Program-made: the position numbers and the translations under genes
Source of the DNA: Tannerella sp.
GTDB lineage: Bacteria; Bacteroidota; Bacteroidia; Bacteroidales; Tannerellaceae
Assembly (NCBI GenBank): GCA_031268395.1
Contig: JAIRXI010000376.1
Coordinates: forward strand, 1 to 13,078
Direction of reading: 5' to 3'
Length of the DNA stretch: 13,078 bases
Notes under the pieces: model-generated
Told to the model about the DNA's origin: nothing
What the model saw: the letters and a program-made list of their open reading frames with translations, nothing else
Database searches by the model: none
Part shown: in pieces, positions 6,496 through 13,078 of the stretch
Layout of the letters: each line of letters begins with the position of its first letter
How positions within the stretch are numbered: the stretch's first letter is position 1

Positions 6496-7521
6496 TCAAA
6501 CCTCCTTTTCCCCGAAAGAAATACCCATTCGCCGCCCCTGTACAATCAGGTCGTGATCAGGCGTCACCAGTTTCAGTTTCCCGGACACGTCGGAAAGCAA
6601 CACGGAACTGATCCGTCCGTCCTGCAGGCACACCATCCGGCCAAACGCCTTTTCGGTAATCAGTTCGGTCGCATGTCCTCCGAGACGGGTAGCCAGATTG
6701 CGGTCGAACGGCGAAGGATTGCCGCCCCGCTGGAGATAGCCCAGTACCGTTTCGCGCGTTTCGATGCGCGTTGCATCCTCGATGGAATGCTTCACGTAGT
6801 CGACCGGGCGCTTTTTTAAATTTACCCGGATGCCTTCGGCCAGTACCACAATCGAGTAAGGTTTGCCGCGGCGGAAACGGTCTAAAATCACCTCATTCAC
6901 TTTCCGGATATCGAATTCGATTTCGGGAATCAGAATCACGTCAGCGCCGCCGGCCATGCCGGCATACAGGGCGATCCAGCCGGCCTGATGACCCATCACT
7001 TCCACGACCATCACCCGCTTGTGGGCGCTGGCGGTAGAATGGAGCCGGTCGATAGCCTCCGTCGCAATATTTACGGCCGTGTCAAACCCGAAAGTGATGT
7101 CCGTGCCCCAGACGTCGTTGTCGATGGTCTTGGGTACGCCGATGACGTTCAGGCCCATTCGGGAGAGTTTGTTGGCCGTTTTCTGCGTGCCGTTGCCGCC
7201 GATACACACCAGGCAATCCAGTCCCAGTTTGCGGTAATTGAAGCAGATCATGTCCGGTTTATTATCTCCGTCCAAATGGTTGGCCGTCTTCCGGAACGGC
7301 TTCTCGCGCGAAGTGCCCAGGATCGTTCCGCCCAGATTCAGGATCCCGGAAAGGCTGCGTTCGCTCAGTTCTTCGACGTCGATATCCATCAGGCCGGAAA
7401 AACCGTTGTGAATACCCAGCACCGTCATGTCATAGTGCATGAGCGCCGTCTTCCCGACGCCGCGGATGGTTGCGTTGATGCCCGGACAGTCGCCGCCGGA
7501 CGAAAGGATACCTATTTTCAT
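6496..7521 (-). CDS. pfkA: 6-phosphofructokinase, group-III-like (GGNG / PKTIDND type)
   Basis: A 341-residue cytosolic phosphofructokinase that phosphorylates fructose 6-phosphate in glycolysis. Visible motifs: SSGGDCPGINATIRG (7-21, phosphate-binding loop), GGTILGTSR (64-72), CIGGNGTQKTA (106-116), PKTIDNDVWGTD (130-141) with catalytic Asp134, MGHQAGWIA (176-184), VVLAEG with Glu229, and LGYLQRGG (260-267) with the substrate-binding Arg. Gly111 after GGN favours ATP over pyrophosphate, while Lys131 in PKTIDND is the residue typical of PPi-linked and group III enzymes. This mix resembles actinobacterial and Bacteroidota group III enzymes, so I predict ATP use with weak or no classical allostery. 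Asn110 replaces the Asp of E. coli; I recall the same in Bacteroidota relatives. It has its own promoter and is convergent with rnc. Confidence 0.93.
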   Translation of the reverse strand: MKIGILSSGGDCPGINATIRGVGKTALMHYDMTVLGIHNGFSGLMDIDVEELSERSLSGILNLGGTILGTSREKPFRKTANHLDGDNKPDMICFNYRKLGLDCLVCIGGNGTQKTANKLSRMGLNVIGVPKTIDNDVWGTDITFGFDTAVNIATEAIDRLHSTASAHKRVMVVEVMGHQAGWIALYAGMAGGADVILIPEIEFDIRKVNEVILDRFRRGKPYSIVVLAEGIRVNLKKRPVDYVKHSIEDATRIETRETVLGYLQRGGNPSPFDRNLATRLGGHATELITEKAFGRMVCLQDGRISSVLLSDVSGKLKLVTPDHDLIVQGRRMGISFGEKEV

Positions 7522-7543
7522 ATAAATCCCGTTTTTTTCTTCG

Positions 7544-7575
7544 CAAACTTACGGGAAAATCTCCGGACGGACAAA
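7544..7575 (-). promoter_or_regulatory. Bacteroidota-type promoter for pfkA
   Basis: On the minus strand TTTG (7572-7575) is followed after 20 nt by TAAGTTTG (7544-7551), a full match to TTTG-N19-21-TAnnTTTG. The predicted start site near 7537 leaves a leader of about 16 nt before the pfkA ATG. This is the cleanest promoter in the window and indicates that pfkA is transcribed separately from the two genes upstream. Confidence 0.65.
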
Positions 7576-7620
7576 CGGACGGAATGAATTTCCTGGCGAC
7601 AGGGGAGAGAAGAGGGGGAG

Positions 7621-8388
7621 TCAGGGCTGTTTCTCCGTCAGGTACTGCCAGAAGCGGACGGGCATGTGCTGGCGTTGCAGGCGGGGGTTGAGACGTTCTT
7701 TGATGGTCAGCGCCCTGAAATAACCTTTCCAAAGTTGCTGAAACAGTTTTTCGTCCGCGGCCATCAGTGTTTCGTCCAGTTTGCCGCTGATCAGGTGGCT
7801 GCCCTCGCCGGCAAGGGTGATTTCGCAGGGATGGTGCAGGTCGTAGTAATAGCCGTATTTCCGCCGCAGGTCGTAAATGACCCACTGCTGGTCGGCGAAC
7901 CGGTCGGCAAAGTGGGCGACCGTCAGCGGAAGCACGTTGTACTGCGGCCGTGCCGGCGCAAAGAAAACGTTATCCGCTGCCTTCTGGAAACGGAGGAACT
8001 GCTCCAGATAATGCGCTTCGTGGGAAACCTTCCGGGCAAGATTCTTCACCTCCAGCACGTCGGTATCGCCAAAATTCAGAGAAACGGACTGCGGACAGTC
8101 AAAGGTCTTGCGGATGTAACGAAACAGCAGTTCGTCGCAGCCGTTCTGTTCCGACAGCCAGACATGCATCAGCATGTTGCATGCCTCGTGCGGCAATTTC
8201 CGCTGCAACGCTGTCCAGACGCGCCCGGCGTGCTCTTCGCGCGTGACGACCGCATGTGTCCCGTCCGTAAACAGAGGCGCCGTTTCGCCTGTCTTCAGCA
8301 GCCGTTCCGGAAACGTCCCGAGGCTGTAGGCGTCGAAAACAGCCGTCAGCAACCCTTCAAATGTCCGGTCATAGAAAAATACCGTCAT
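7621..8388 (-). CDS. TIGR03915 family DNA metabolism protein (DUF4130 / SAM-link)
   Basis: A 255-residue protein recognised as the TIGR03915/DUF4130 family, whose members usually sit next to a TIGR03916 radical-SAM 'DNA modification/repair' protein. Features: the start MTVFFYDRTFEGLLTAVFDAY, GRVWTALQRKL, LLFRYIRKTF (88-97), VSHEAHYLEQFLRFQK (121-136), FFAPARPQYNVLPLTVAHFADRFADQQWVIYD (142-173), and the closing IKERLNPRLQRQHMPVRFWQYLTEKQP. The central region (about 85-250) resembles uracil-DNA-glycosylase-linked DUF4130 domains. Biochemical activity is not established as far as I know. The ATG at 8388 overlaps the stop of the upstream U32 gene (ATGA), giving translational coupling; an ATG three codons earlier (8397) is the alternative. 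The usual radical-SAM partner is not in the window. Confidence 0.85.
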   Translation of the reverse strand: MTVFFYDRTFEGLLTAVFDAYSLGTFPERLLKTGETAPLFTDGTHAVVTREEHAGRVWTALQRKLPHEACNMLMHVWLSEQNGCDELLFRYIRKTFDCPQSVSLNFGDTDVLEVKNLARKVSHEAHYLEQFLRFQKAADNVFFAPARPQYNVLPLTVAHFADRFADQQWVIYDLRRKYGYYYDLHHPCEITLAGEGSHLISGKLDETLMAADEKLFQQLWKGYFRALTIKERLNPRLQRQHMPVRFWQYLTEKQP

Positions 8389-9662
8389 GCCTTCCATCCG
8401 TTATGTCCGTCGCGCGGTTGTTCGGGAACGAGTCTGTACATCCGGTCGGAGGGGCGGATGCGGCTGTTGAGACGGAGGGAGAAGCGTTCGCCCTTCCCGG
8501 TCTGCGGGACGGGGAGCAGGTCGACGCGGATTTCCTCCACGGTCTGGAAGAGTGCGCCGGTGGTGGGACCGGTAATCAGGATTTCGTCGCCCGTCTTCAG
8601 CAAACCGCTTTCCATTTCGAACTCGCCCACCCCTATCCGGTCGAAGTAATTGATTCCCCTGGCGATGTATTCTTTCCGTTTGGAAGCTTGGGAGCCGTAA
8701 CGGCTGCTCCATTCGCCCAGGCGCTGTCCGAGGTAGTATCCGTCCCAGAAACCGCGGTTGAAGACGCTTTTCAGGCGTTCGTCCCAGGCGGCGATCATCG
8801 CTTCGTCATAGACGCCGTCGCAGCAGGCGCGGAGGGCTTCCCTGTAGCACGAAGTCACGACGCGCACATATTCCGGTCCGCGTGCGCGCCCTTCGATTTT
8901 AAACACGCGCACGCCGGCATCTACCATCCTGTTTATGAAATGGATGGTTTTCAAATCCTTGGGCGACATGATATACTGATTCTCCAGATCAAGTTCGATA
9001 TCCGATTCCCTGTCCCGGACGGTATATCCGCGGCGGCAGATCTGCATGCACGAACCGCGGTTGGCCGAATGGTTCATCTCGTGCAGGCTGAGATAGCATT
9101 TCCCCGACACGGCCATACAGAGGGCGCCGTGGCAGAACATTTCGATCCGCACGGGTTCACCTTTCGGGCCTTTGATCTGCTGCGTCCCGATCGCCTCAAA
9201 GATAGCCCTGGTCTGTTCGAGGTTCAACTCGCGTGCCAGCACGACAACATCGGCAAAGCGAGCGTAAAATTTCAGCGCCTCGACATTGGAAATGTTCAGT
9301 TGCGTGGAGAGGTGCACCTCCTGCCCGATGCGGACGGCATATTCCATCGCCGCCACGTCGGACGCAATGATGGCATCGACGCCACAGGCCCTGGCCGTAT
9401 CCACGATGTCACGCATCAGCGGGAGGTCGCCGTCATACATCACCGTGTTAAGGGCGAGGTAGCTTTTGAGGCCGTGTTCGCGGCAGAGGGAGACAATCCG
9501 GGGCAGGTCGCCGGACGTGAAACTGTTTGACGAGCGTGCGCGCATGTTCAGTTTTTCGATACCGAAATAGACAGAATCGGCGCCTCCCTGAATGGCTGCC
9601 GTCAGGCACTCGTACGACCCCGCCGGCGCCATGATTTCGCAGGATGTATATAACGTATTCAT
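8385..9662 (-). CDS. peptidase U32 family protein, RlhA/TrhP (YegQ)-like
   Basis: A 425-residue U32-family protein. Despite the name, characterised relatives (RlhA, TrhP) are Fe-S proteins needed for hydroxylation of cytidine in 23S rRNA or of uridine in tRNA, using prephenate. The N-terminus IMAPAGSYECLTAAIQGGADSVYFG is the TIM-barrel start of the family. The U32 signature is at 174-192 (EMFCHGALCMAVSGKCYLS). Cysteines 177, 182, 189, 205 and 209, the last two in NRGSCMQICRRGY, make a plausible Fe-S site. SPKDL (233-237) and FKIEGRARGPEYV (254-266) are also typical. The C-terminus (about 335-412) is the small beta-barrel domain. It is first in a two-gene unit, with the TIGR03915 gene overlapping its stop by 4 bp. 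Which RNA it acts on cannot be told from sequence alone. Confidence 0.9.
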   Translation of the reverse strand: MNTLYTSCEIMAPAGSYECLTAAIQGGADSVYFGIEKLNMRARSSNSFTSGDLPRIVSLCREHGLKSYLALNTVMYDGDLPLMRDIVDTARACGVDAIIASDVAAMEYAVRIGQEVHLSTQLNISNVEALKFYARFADVVVLARELNLEQTRAIFEAIGTQQIKGPKGEPVRIEMFCHGALCMAVSGKCYLSLHEMNHSANRGSCMQICRRGYTVRDRESDIELDLENQYIMSPKDLKTIHFINRMVDAGVRVFKIEGRARGPEYVRVVTSCYREALRACCDGVYDEAMIAAWDERLKSVFNRGFWDGYYLGQRLGEWSSRYGSQASKRKEYIARGINYFDRIGVGEFEMESGLLKTGDEILITGPTTGALFQTVEEIRVDLLPVPQTGKGERFSLRLNSRIRPSDRMYRLVPEQPRDGHNGWKA

Positions 9663-9691
9663 TTGATGCTCCGTTTTACCGGATTTTTCTG

Positions 9692-9699
9692 CAAAGATA
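9692..9699 (-). promoter_or_regulatory. -7 element for the U32 peptidase gene
   Basis: TATCTTTG on the minus strand is a perfect TAnnTTTG box, about 30 nt before the U32 ATG and giving a leader of roughly 22 nt. No TTTG is found at the -33 position, so the promoter may be weak or helped by an activator. Confidence 0.45.
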
Positions 9700-9750
9700 G
9701 CGATTCCACCGGACAGGACTTTGACGGGCGCATTTCAAATGGTCGCGTCC

Positions 9751-9820
9751 CGTCACAGCGAAAGCAGTGAAGCCGTCCCGCCTGTGCGGTGACTGGATGG
9801 CTTCGCGCCTCGCAACGACG
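9751..9820. repeat. REP-like imperfect inverted repeat
   Basis: The left arm (9751-9777) contains GCAGTGAAGCCGTCC and the right arm (9795-9820) contains GGATGGCTTCGCGCCTCGCA. Reversed, the right arm reads CGTCGTTGCGAGGCGCGAAGCC, which matches the common interspersed repeat 'CGTCATTGCGAGG.GCGAAGC.ATCC' that I recall from many bacterial genomes. The arms pair over GAAGCC(G/A)TCC and, less well, through the GCGA region. The two arms enclose about 17 nt. It lies between divergent promoters, outside any gene. Confidence 0.6.
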
Positions 9821-10066
9821 GTACATACTGCGCAATTCCATACATAATGGGGAAACCCGCTACGGAGTTTCTGAGCTTGACGGCAACTGTTTTTCGATTG
9901 ACAGGTATTCCCGCACGGGCATTTTGAGGCATCAAAAAAGATTTCTATCCACTCAAAACGCTATAGAACCAAAAGGGCGAAATGACCGAAAGCCATGCAA
10001 ATCCATAAAAAAACATAAAAACTATCCCGGCATTCGTCGGGTGAATTTCAAGTGTAATTATTTTCG

Positions 10067-10074
10067 TACTTTTG
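10067..10074 (+). promoter_or_regulatory. -7 element for glnB-amtB
   Basis: TACTTTTG is a perfect TAnnTTTG box in an A/T-rich stretch about 80 nt before the P-II ATG. No TTTG lies at the expected -33 position and no sigma-54 GG/GC pair is evident. A leader of about 70 nt follows, with a GCAATTC/GAATTGC inverted repeat at 10089-10118. Confidence 0.45.
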
Positions 10075-10088
10075 CGAGAAATTTGTAC

Positions 10089-10118
10089 GCAATTCAGCAT
10101 AAACATATATCGAATTGC
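10089..10118. repeat. GCAATTC...GAATTGC inverted repeat in the P-II leader
   Basis: Two perfect 7-bp arms (10089-10095 and 10112-10118) are separated by 16 nt, downstream of the predicted start site and upstream of the glnB ATG. It may be an operator or a weak hairpin in the mRNA leader. Chance cannot be excluded. Confidence 0.3.
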
Positions 10119-10153
10119 CATTTATATTACTGAAACATTATTATTTTGACAAA

Positions 10154-10507
10154 ATGAAAAAAGTAGAAGCGCTTATTCGAAAGACGAAATTCGATGAAGT
10201 AAAGGAGGCGCTGTTAGATGCCGACATCGAATGGTTTTCCTATTATGATGTGCGCGGAATCGGCAAGACCCGTCAGGAACGGATTTACCGCGGAGTGGTG
10301 TATGACACCAGTTATATTGAACGGACGCTGCTTACCATTGTGGTGCGCGACGTCAATGTGGAGCGTACGGTAGGGGCGATCCTGAAGACTGCCTGGACCG
10401 GCGAGGTCGGCGACGGGCGTATTTTTATATCTCCGGTAGACGACTCCGTGCGGATACGTACCGGGGAACGGGGAGACATTTCGCTGTATGATGCAGTTGA
10501 AAAGTGA
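10154..10507 (+). CDS. glnB: nitrogen regulatory P-II family protein
   Basis: A 117-residue P-II signalling protein that senses nitrogen and energy status by binding 2-oxoglutarate, ATP and ADP, and controls the ammonium channel. Landmarks: MKKVEALIRKTKFDEVKEAL at the start, the T-loop YDVRGIGKTRQERIYRGVVYDTSY (31-54) with Tyr50 at the position of the uridylylated Tyr51 of E. coli, VNVERTVGAILKTAWTGEVGDGRIFISPV (70-98, second P-II signature), and RIRTGERGD (103-111). The T-loop is one residue shorter than in E. coli GlnB, and the segment between Gly35 and Tyr45 differs, as is usual in Bacteroidota. The ATG at 10154 is chosen over an upstream non-ATG start because MKK matches the family. It is 37 bp upstream of amtB, so it is functionally a GlnK. 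Confidence 0.93.
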   Translation: MKKVEALIRKTKFDEVKEALLDADIEWFSYYDVRGIGKTRQERIYRGVVYDTSYIERTLLTIVVRDVNVERTVGAILKTAWTGEVGDGRIFISPVDDSVRIRTGERGDISLYDAVEK

Positions 10508-10544
10508 TGCAGGCAGTTTGTTTTACAGTTAAATTTTGCAAGTT

Positions 10545-11885
10545 ATGAAAATCAAATGGATTTATTTTATCGGATTACTTTTTCTCTCCCTGATGACGCC
10601 GGCCGGACTGGCGGCGCGGGAGGCGGCAGGCGGCGCGGTCGCGCCGGACAGTGGAAATACGGCATGGATGATCGTTGCCACCATTCTGGTGATGTTCATG
10701 ACCATTCCGGGGCTGGCCCTGTTCTACGGCGGACTGGTGCGCCAGAAAAACCTGCTGAGTATCATCATGCAGTGTCTTGTCCTGCTTGGTGTCATCTCCG
10801 TTCTTTGGTTTGCCTTTGGTTACAGTTGGGTGTTTGGTGTCGCTTTTATGCAGGACGGCAATCCGCTGGGATTTTTTATCGGCGGATTTGACAAACTGTT
10901 TCTACACGGCATCGGCCTGAATACCCTGTTCGGCCCGAACATCCCCGAAATCCAGTTTGCCCTGTTCCAGTGCATGTTTGCCGTCATCACGCCGGCGCTG
11001 ATTATCGGAGCCTTTGCCGAAAGAGTCAAATTCTCAGGCTATCTGCTGTTCATCGTCCTGTGGTCGATCATTGTCTACAATCCGCTGGCGCATTGGGTGT
11101 GGGGTGGCGGATGGTTACAGACCATGGGTGCAATCGACTTTGCCGGCGGTACCGTGGTGCATGTCAACGCCGGCGTTTCGGCGCTGGTCATGGCCATCCT
11201 GACGGGGAAAAGAAAGGGTTACACGCCCGGACGCCCCACTGCGCCCCACAATGTGATGTTCGTATTTCTCGGCGCCGGTTTTCTGTGGCTGGGATGGTTC
11301 GGATTCAACGCGGGAAGCGGACTGGCTGCCGACGGACTGGCCGCCAGCGCCTTCCTGGTGACGCACATGGCTACGGCTGTTGCTGTGGTGGTCTGGATCG
11401 TGATTGACTGGATGCGGAACAAAAAACCGACAATCATCGGCGCCAGCACGGCGGCCGTGACCGGGCTGGTGGCCATTACGCCGGCGGCCGGAACCGTCGA
11501 CATCCTGGGGGCGATGGCCATCGGGGCTACTTCCTCGGTGGTCTGCTTCTTCATGGTGGCCGTGGTAAAGAAGAAACTCGGATACGACGACTCCCTGGAC
11601 GCTTTCGGTGTGCACGGGATAGGCGGGATTGTCGGTTCCATCCTGACGGGCGTTTTTGCTACGCGGATGATCTCCGGTCCGGAAGGGCCGCAGGGCGCGT
11701 TGTCCGGCGACTGGCATCAGCTCTGGGTCCAGTTTGCGGCAACGATCGTCACGATCCTGTACAGCGCCATTCTCACTGCCGTGCTGTTCGTTCTTGTAGA
11801 TAAAACGGTAGGTGTGCGGGTATCGCCGCGCGTGGAAGAAGAAGGGCTGGATATTTACGAACACGGCGAAACAGCCTATAATTAG
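10545..11885 (+). CDS. amtB: ammonium transporter AmtB
   Basis: A 446-residue inner-membrane ammonium channel. A likely cleavable signal sequence comes first (MKIKWIYFIGLLFLSLMTPAGLA, cut near AGLAA/REAA), then eleven hydrophobic segments from about residue 40 (WMIVATILVMFMTIPGLALFYGG) to 418. The twin pore histidines are His183 in AHWVWGGGW and His357 in DAFGVHGIGGIVGS, equivalent to His168 and His318 of E. coli. DFAGGTVVHVNAG (198-210), WFGFNAGSGL (251-260) and the GAFAERVKFSG loop (155-165) are all conserved. The cytoplasmic tail EEEGLDIYEHGETAYN matches the end of E. coli AmtB that contacts GlnK, which fits the glnB gene 37 bp upstream. ATG at 10545 is preferred to a TTG nine bases earlier. 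A heptad-repeat hairpin follows the stop. Confidence 0.96.
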   Translation: MKIKWIYFIGLLFLSLMTPAGLAAREAAGGAVAPDSGNTAWMIVATILVMFMTIPGLALFYGGLVRQKNLLSIIMQCLVLLGVISVLWFAFGYSWVFGVAFMQDGNPLGFFIGGFDKLFLHGIGLNTLFGPNIPEIQFALFQCMFAVITPALIIGAFAERVKFSGYLLFIVLWSIIVYNPLAHWVWGGGWLQTMGAIDFAGGTVVHVNAGVSALVMAILTGKRKGYTPGRPTAPHNVMFVFLGAGFLWLGWFGFNAGSGLAADGLAASAFLVTHMATAVAVVVWIVIDWMRNKKPTIIGASTAAVTGLVAITPAAGTVDILGAMAIGATSSVVCFFMVAVVKKKLGYDDSLDAFGVHGIGGIVGSILTGVFATRMISGPEGPQGALSGDWHQLWVQFAATIVTILYSAILTAVLFVLVDKTVGVRVSPRVEEEGLDIYEHGETAYN

Positions 11886-11886
11886 A

Positions 11887-11947
11887 ACGATGAACTATAA
11901 ACGATGAACGATGAACCCGCTCCATCGTTCATCGTTCATCGTTCATC
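11887..11947. repeat. heptad-repeat hairpin, possible bidirectional terminator
   Basis: Four heptads (ACGATGA, ACTATAA, ACGATGA, ACGATGA) face three CGTTCAT-type heptads. The inner part forms a perfect 16-bp stem (11901-11916 with 11927-11942) around a 10-nt loop. It sits between convergent amtB and the DUF4270 gene, overlapping the stop of the latter. The stem is not G/C-rich and no T-run follows, so a simple intrinsic terminator is uncertain. The CGTTCAT arm is shared with 820-840. Confidence 0.6.
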
Positions 11948-13078
11948 ACTCCTGTCCTTTGTTGACGAACTTACTGGACAGGATCACAATTTGCATGTTG
12001 TCTTTTCGCAGTTTAAGCCCCGAAGGAGCCAGGTAGGGGCTGATGGCCGTTGTGTAATACAGGGTCGTATTGTTACTCTGATACGTCTGAGAAATCCGGT
12101 TCACCGGGACGACCAGTATGCGCAACTCATCGTCTGTCGACACGGCGAGGTGGTAATTCAGCAGGTTGGCGACATTCTTGAACGAATAAGTCCGGCTGGT
12201 CGGGCTGTATCCCTGCCCTGACGCGGCGGGCGAAGTCACCTCGTCCGCGGTTGTTACGTACGAAATGACGTTATTTTCAATATTGCCGTTTTCGAAAAAA
12301 GACATGAGCGAATCTTCCGGCAGCAGCAACAGGTGAGACGGCGGCGTAAGGGAATACAGCCAGTCTTCCTGCGGCAGGTATTTAAGTTCCAGCGGCAGGT
12401 TGTTGATCATACGACCCTGAACGGCATCCCTGATCTGATGCACGGGGATCACGATTCGCGTGAAAATCCCTGCCGGCGTTTTCAGGAAAGTATAGTCCGC
12501 ATTGTCTTCCAGCAACTGTTCGGTATCTGAATTTTCAAAGCGGTTCAACTGGATCACGTCTTTCGTGAGCCTGAACATGTCGAAGCTGCTAACCAGGGAA
12601 TCGGCACCCGTACTGCCTGTTACGGCATACTGGTAGGCAATCATCATCCGGGTATCTTCCATGTGGAAAACGGTTCCGCTGCCGTAGCCGGTGGTTACGT
12701 ACAGGCCGGGAAAGTATTGATTGAATGTTTCCTGATTCTGGAAGGTCGAGGGATTCTGCCGTGTCTCGTTATACAGCTCCTGCCCCAGTTCGACCGGAAG
12801 ATGAATCTCGAAACTGTGGTAATACAGCGTATCGCCGGTCGCCGAGATCTGTATGCGGGATATCGTGCTGTTGGATGCCGAAACGACCTGTGATGCCAGC
12901 AGATGCTGCATGTCGCAGTATTCGGACGGCGGGATATTGGTATAATATGTTTTGTCCAACTGTTTGGTTATCCGATAAATCTGTATCTCCATGGGCGTAT
13001 GCTCATCGCCGGTCCACCCGGTATATTCCAGTACCAGCACAACAGAATCTACCTTGTCTTCATAGGGTGTCTGCCAGA
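11946..13078 (-). CDS. DUF4270 family protein, N-terminus beyond window
   Basis: The minus-strand frame is open from the stop at 11946 through the right edge, giving at least 377 residues; the N-terminus, probably with a lipoprotein signal, lies outside. The first visible residues, WQTPYEDKVDSVVLVLEYTGWTGD, show that the coding region continues past the internal GTG at 13040. The pattern resembles the Bacteroidota-specific DUF4270 family, a large beta-rich secreted or outer-membrane-associated protein: DSVVLVLEYTGWTGDEHTPMEIQIYRI, FPGLYVTTGYGSGTVFHMEDTRMMIAYQY, IFTRIVIPV, and the closing RKDNMQIVILSSKFVNKG. Its function is unknown. From memory, such genes in Bacteroides lie next to glycogen synthase and pantothenate genes, so the next gene beyond 13078 may be one of these. 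It is convergent with amtB. Confidence 0.72.
   Translation of the reverse strand, partial: WQTPYEDKVDSVVLVLEYTGWTGDEHTPMEIQIYRITKQLDKTYYTNIPPSEYCDMQHLLASQVVSASNSTISRIQISATGDTLYYHSFEIHLPVELGQELYNETRQNPSTFQNQETFNQYFPGLYVTTGYGSGTVFHMEDTRMMIAYQYAVTGSTGADSLVSSFDMFRLTKDVIQLNRFENSDTEQLLEDNADYTFLKTPAGIFTRIVIPVHQIRDAVQGRMINNLPLELKYLPQEDWLYSLTPPSHLLLLPEDSLMSFFENGNIENNVISYVTTADEVTSPAASGQGYSPTSRTYSFKNVANLLNYHLAVSTDDELRILVVPVNRISQTYQSNNTTLYYTTAISPYLAPSGLKLRKDNMQIVILSSKFVNKGQE

Larger units (their letters stand above)
9663..10153. other. 490-bp intergenic region between U32 and P-II genes
   Basis: No coding frame here looks real: the short open frames have skewed composition and no family resemblance. The region holds the promoters for the two divergent units (9692-9699 minus, 10067-10074 plus), a REP-like inverted repeat (9751-9820), and a shift from G/C-rich sequence (up to about 9880) to A/T-rich sequence (about 9930-10150) towards glnB. 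I see nothing recognisable in 9840-10030. Confidence 0.5.

Noticed and set aside
7666..8649. 327-residue plus-strand open frame opposite TIGR03915/U32
   Set aside because: It runs across the junction of two genuine minus-strand genes, has no recognisable motif and no promoter or ribosome site.
8361..9530. 389-residue plus-strand open frame opposite the U32 gene
   Set aside because: It is fully antisense to a well-conserved gene, resembles no family, and its length comes from the G/C-rich codon pattern of the opposite strand.
9659..10133. short open frames in the U32-glnB intergenic region
   Set aside because: They overlap the repeat element and promoters, lack family resemblance and have no plausible translation start.
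10508..10544. separate promoter for amtB in the 37-bp gap (AAATTTTG)
   Set aside because: The box is too near the ATG and the only upstream TTTG is about 13 nt away instead of about 20, so glnB-amtB is better read as one operon.
11887..11947. CRISPR array
   Set aside because: The repeats are only 7 nt, lack spacers and form a hairpin, with no cas genes nearby.

Overview
The window looks like chromosomal DNA of a Bacteroidales bacterium (phylum Bacteroidota); genus is not decidable from the sequence. The reasons are the Bacteroidota-only families (DUF4254, DUF4270, a DUF6808-like protein), the gene order purN / acpP-fabF-rnc / pfkA, weak Shine-Dalgarno sequences, and several TAnnTTTG-type -7 promoter boxes, two of them with a TTTG -33 box about 20 nt upstream.

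Layout. (1) Positions 1-771 (minus) hold a decayed phage-type pair: a 5'-truncated glucosaminidase (peptidoglycan hydrolase) and a membrane-anchored DUF6808-like gene with a frameshift. (2) Positions 772-959 are non-coding and hold a perfect 13-nt palindrome and a CGTTCAT heptad repeat. (3) Positions 960-3954 (minus) form a compact operon: a PurN-DUF4254 fusion, a family 9 (heptosyltransferase-like) glycosyltransferase and a Kdo/WaaP-type LPS kinase, which points to LPS inner-core assembly. (4) Reading away from it on the plus strand is the operon acpP-fabF-rnc (fatty-acid synthesis and RNase III). (5) Convergent with rnc is pfkA, a group-III-like phosphofructokinase with a clear promoter. (6) Next on the minus strand is a two-gene unit: a U32 peptidase-family protein (RlhA/TrhP-like) translationally coupled to a TIGR03915/DUF4130 'DNA metabolism' protein. 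(7) Positions 9663-10153 are a ~490-bp intergenic stretch with a REP-like inverted repeat and two divergent promoters. (8) glnB/glnK-amtB (plus) is a P-II sensor with its ammonium channel. (9) A heptad-repeat hairpin separates amtB from a convergent DUF4270 gene that runs off the right edge.

Most of the window is ordinary core genome. The points most worth a second look are the in-frame PurN-DUF4254 fusion inside an LPS-core operon, the TIGR03915 protein coupled to a U32 protein instead of to its usual radical-SAM partner, the decayed lysis-like pair at the left edge, and two kinds of interspersed palindromic repeat. I found no CRISPR array, tRNA, rRNA, intact mobile element or new defence system.
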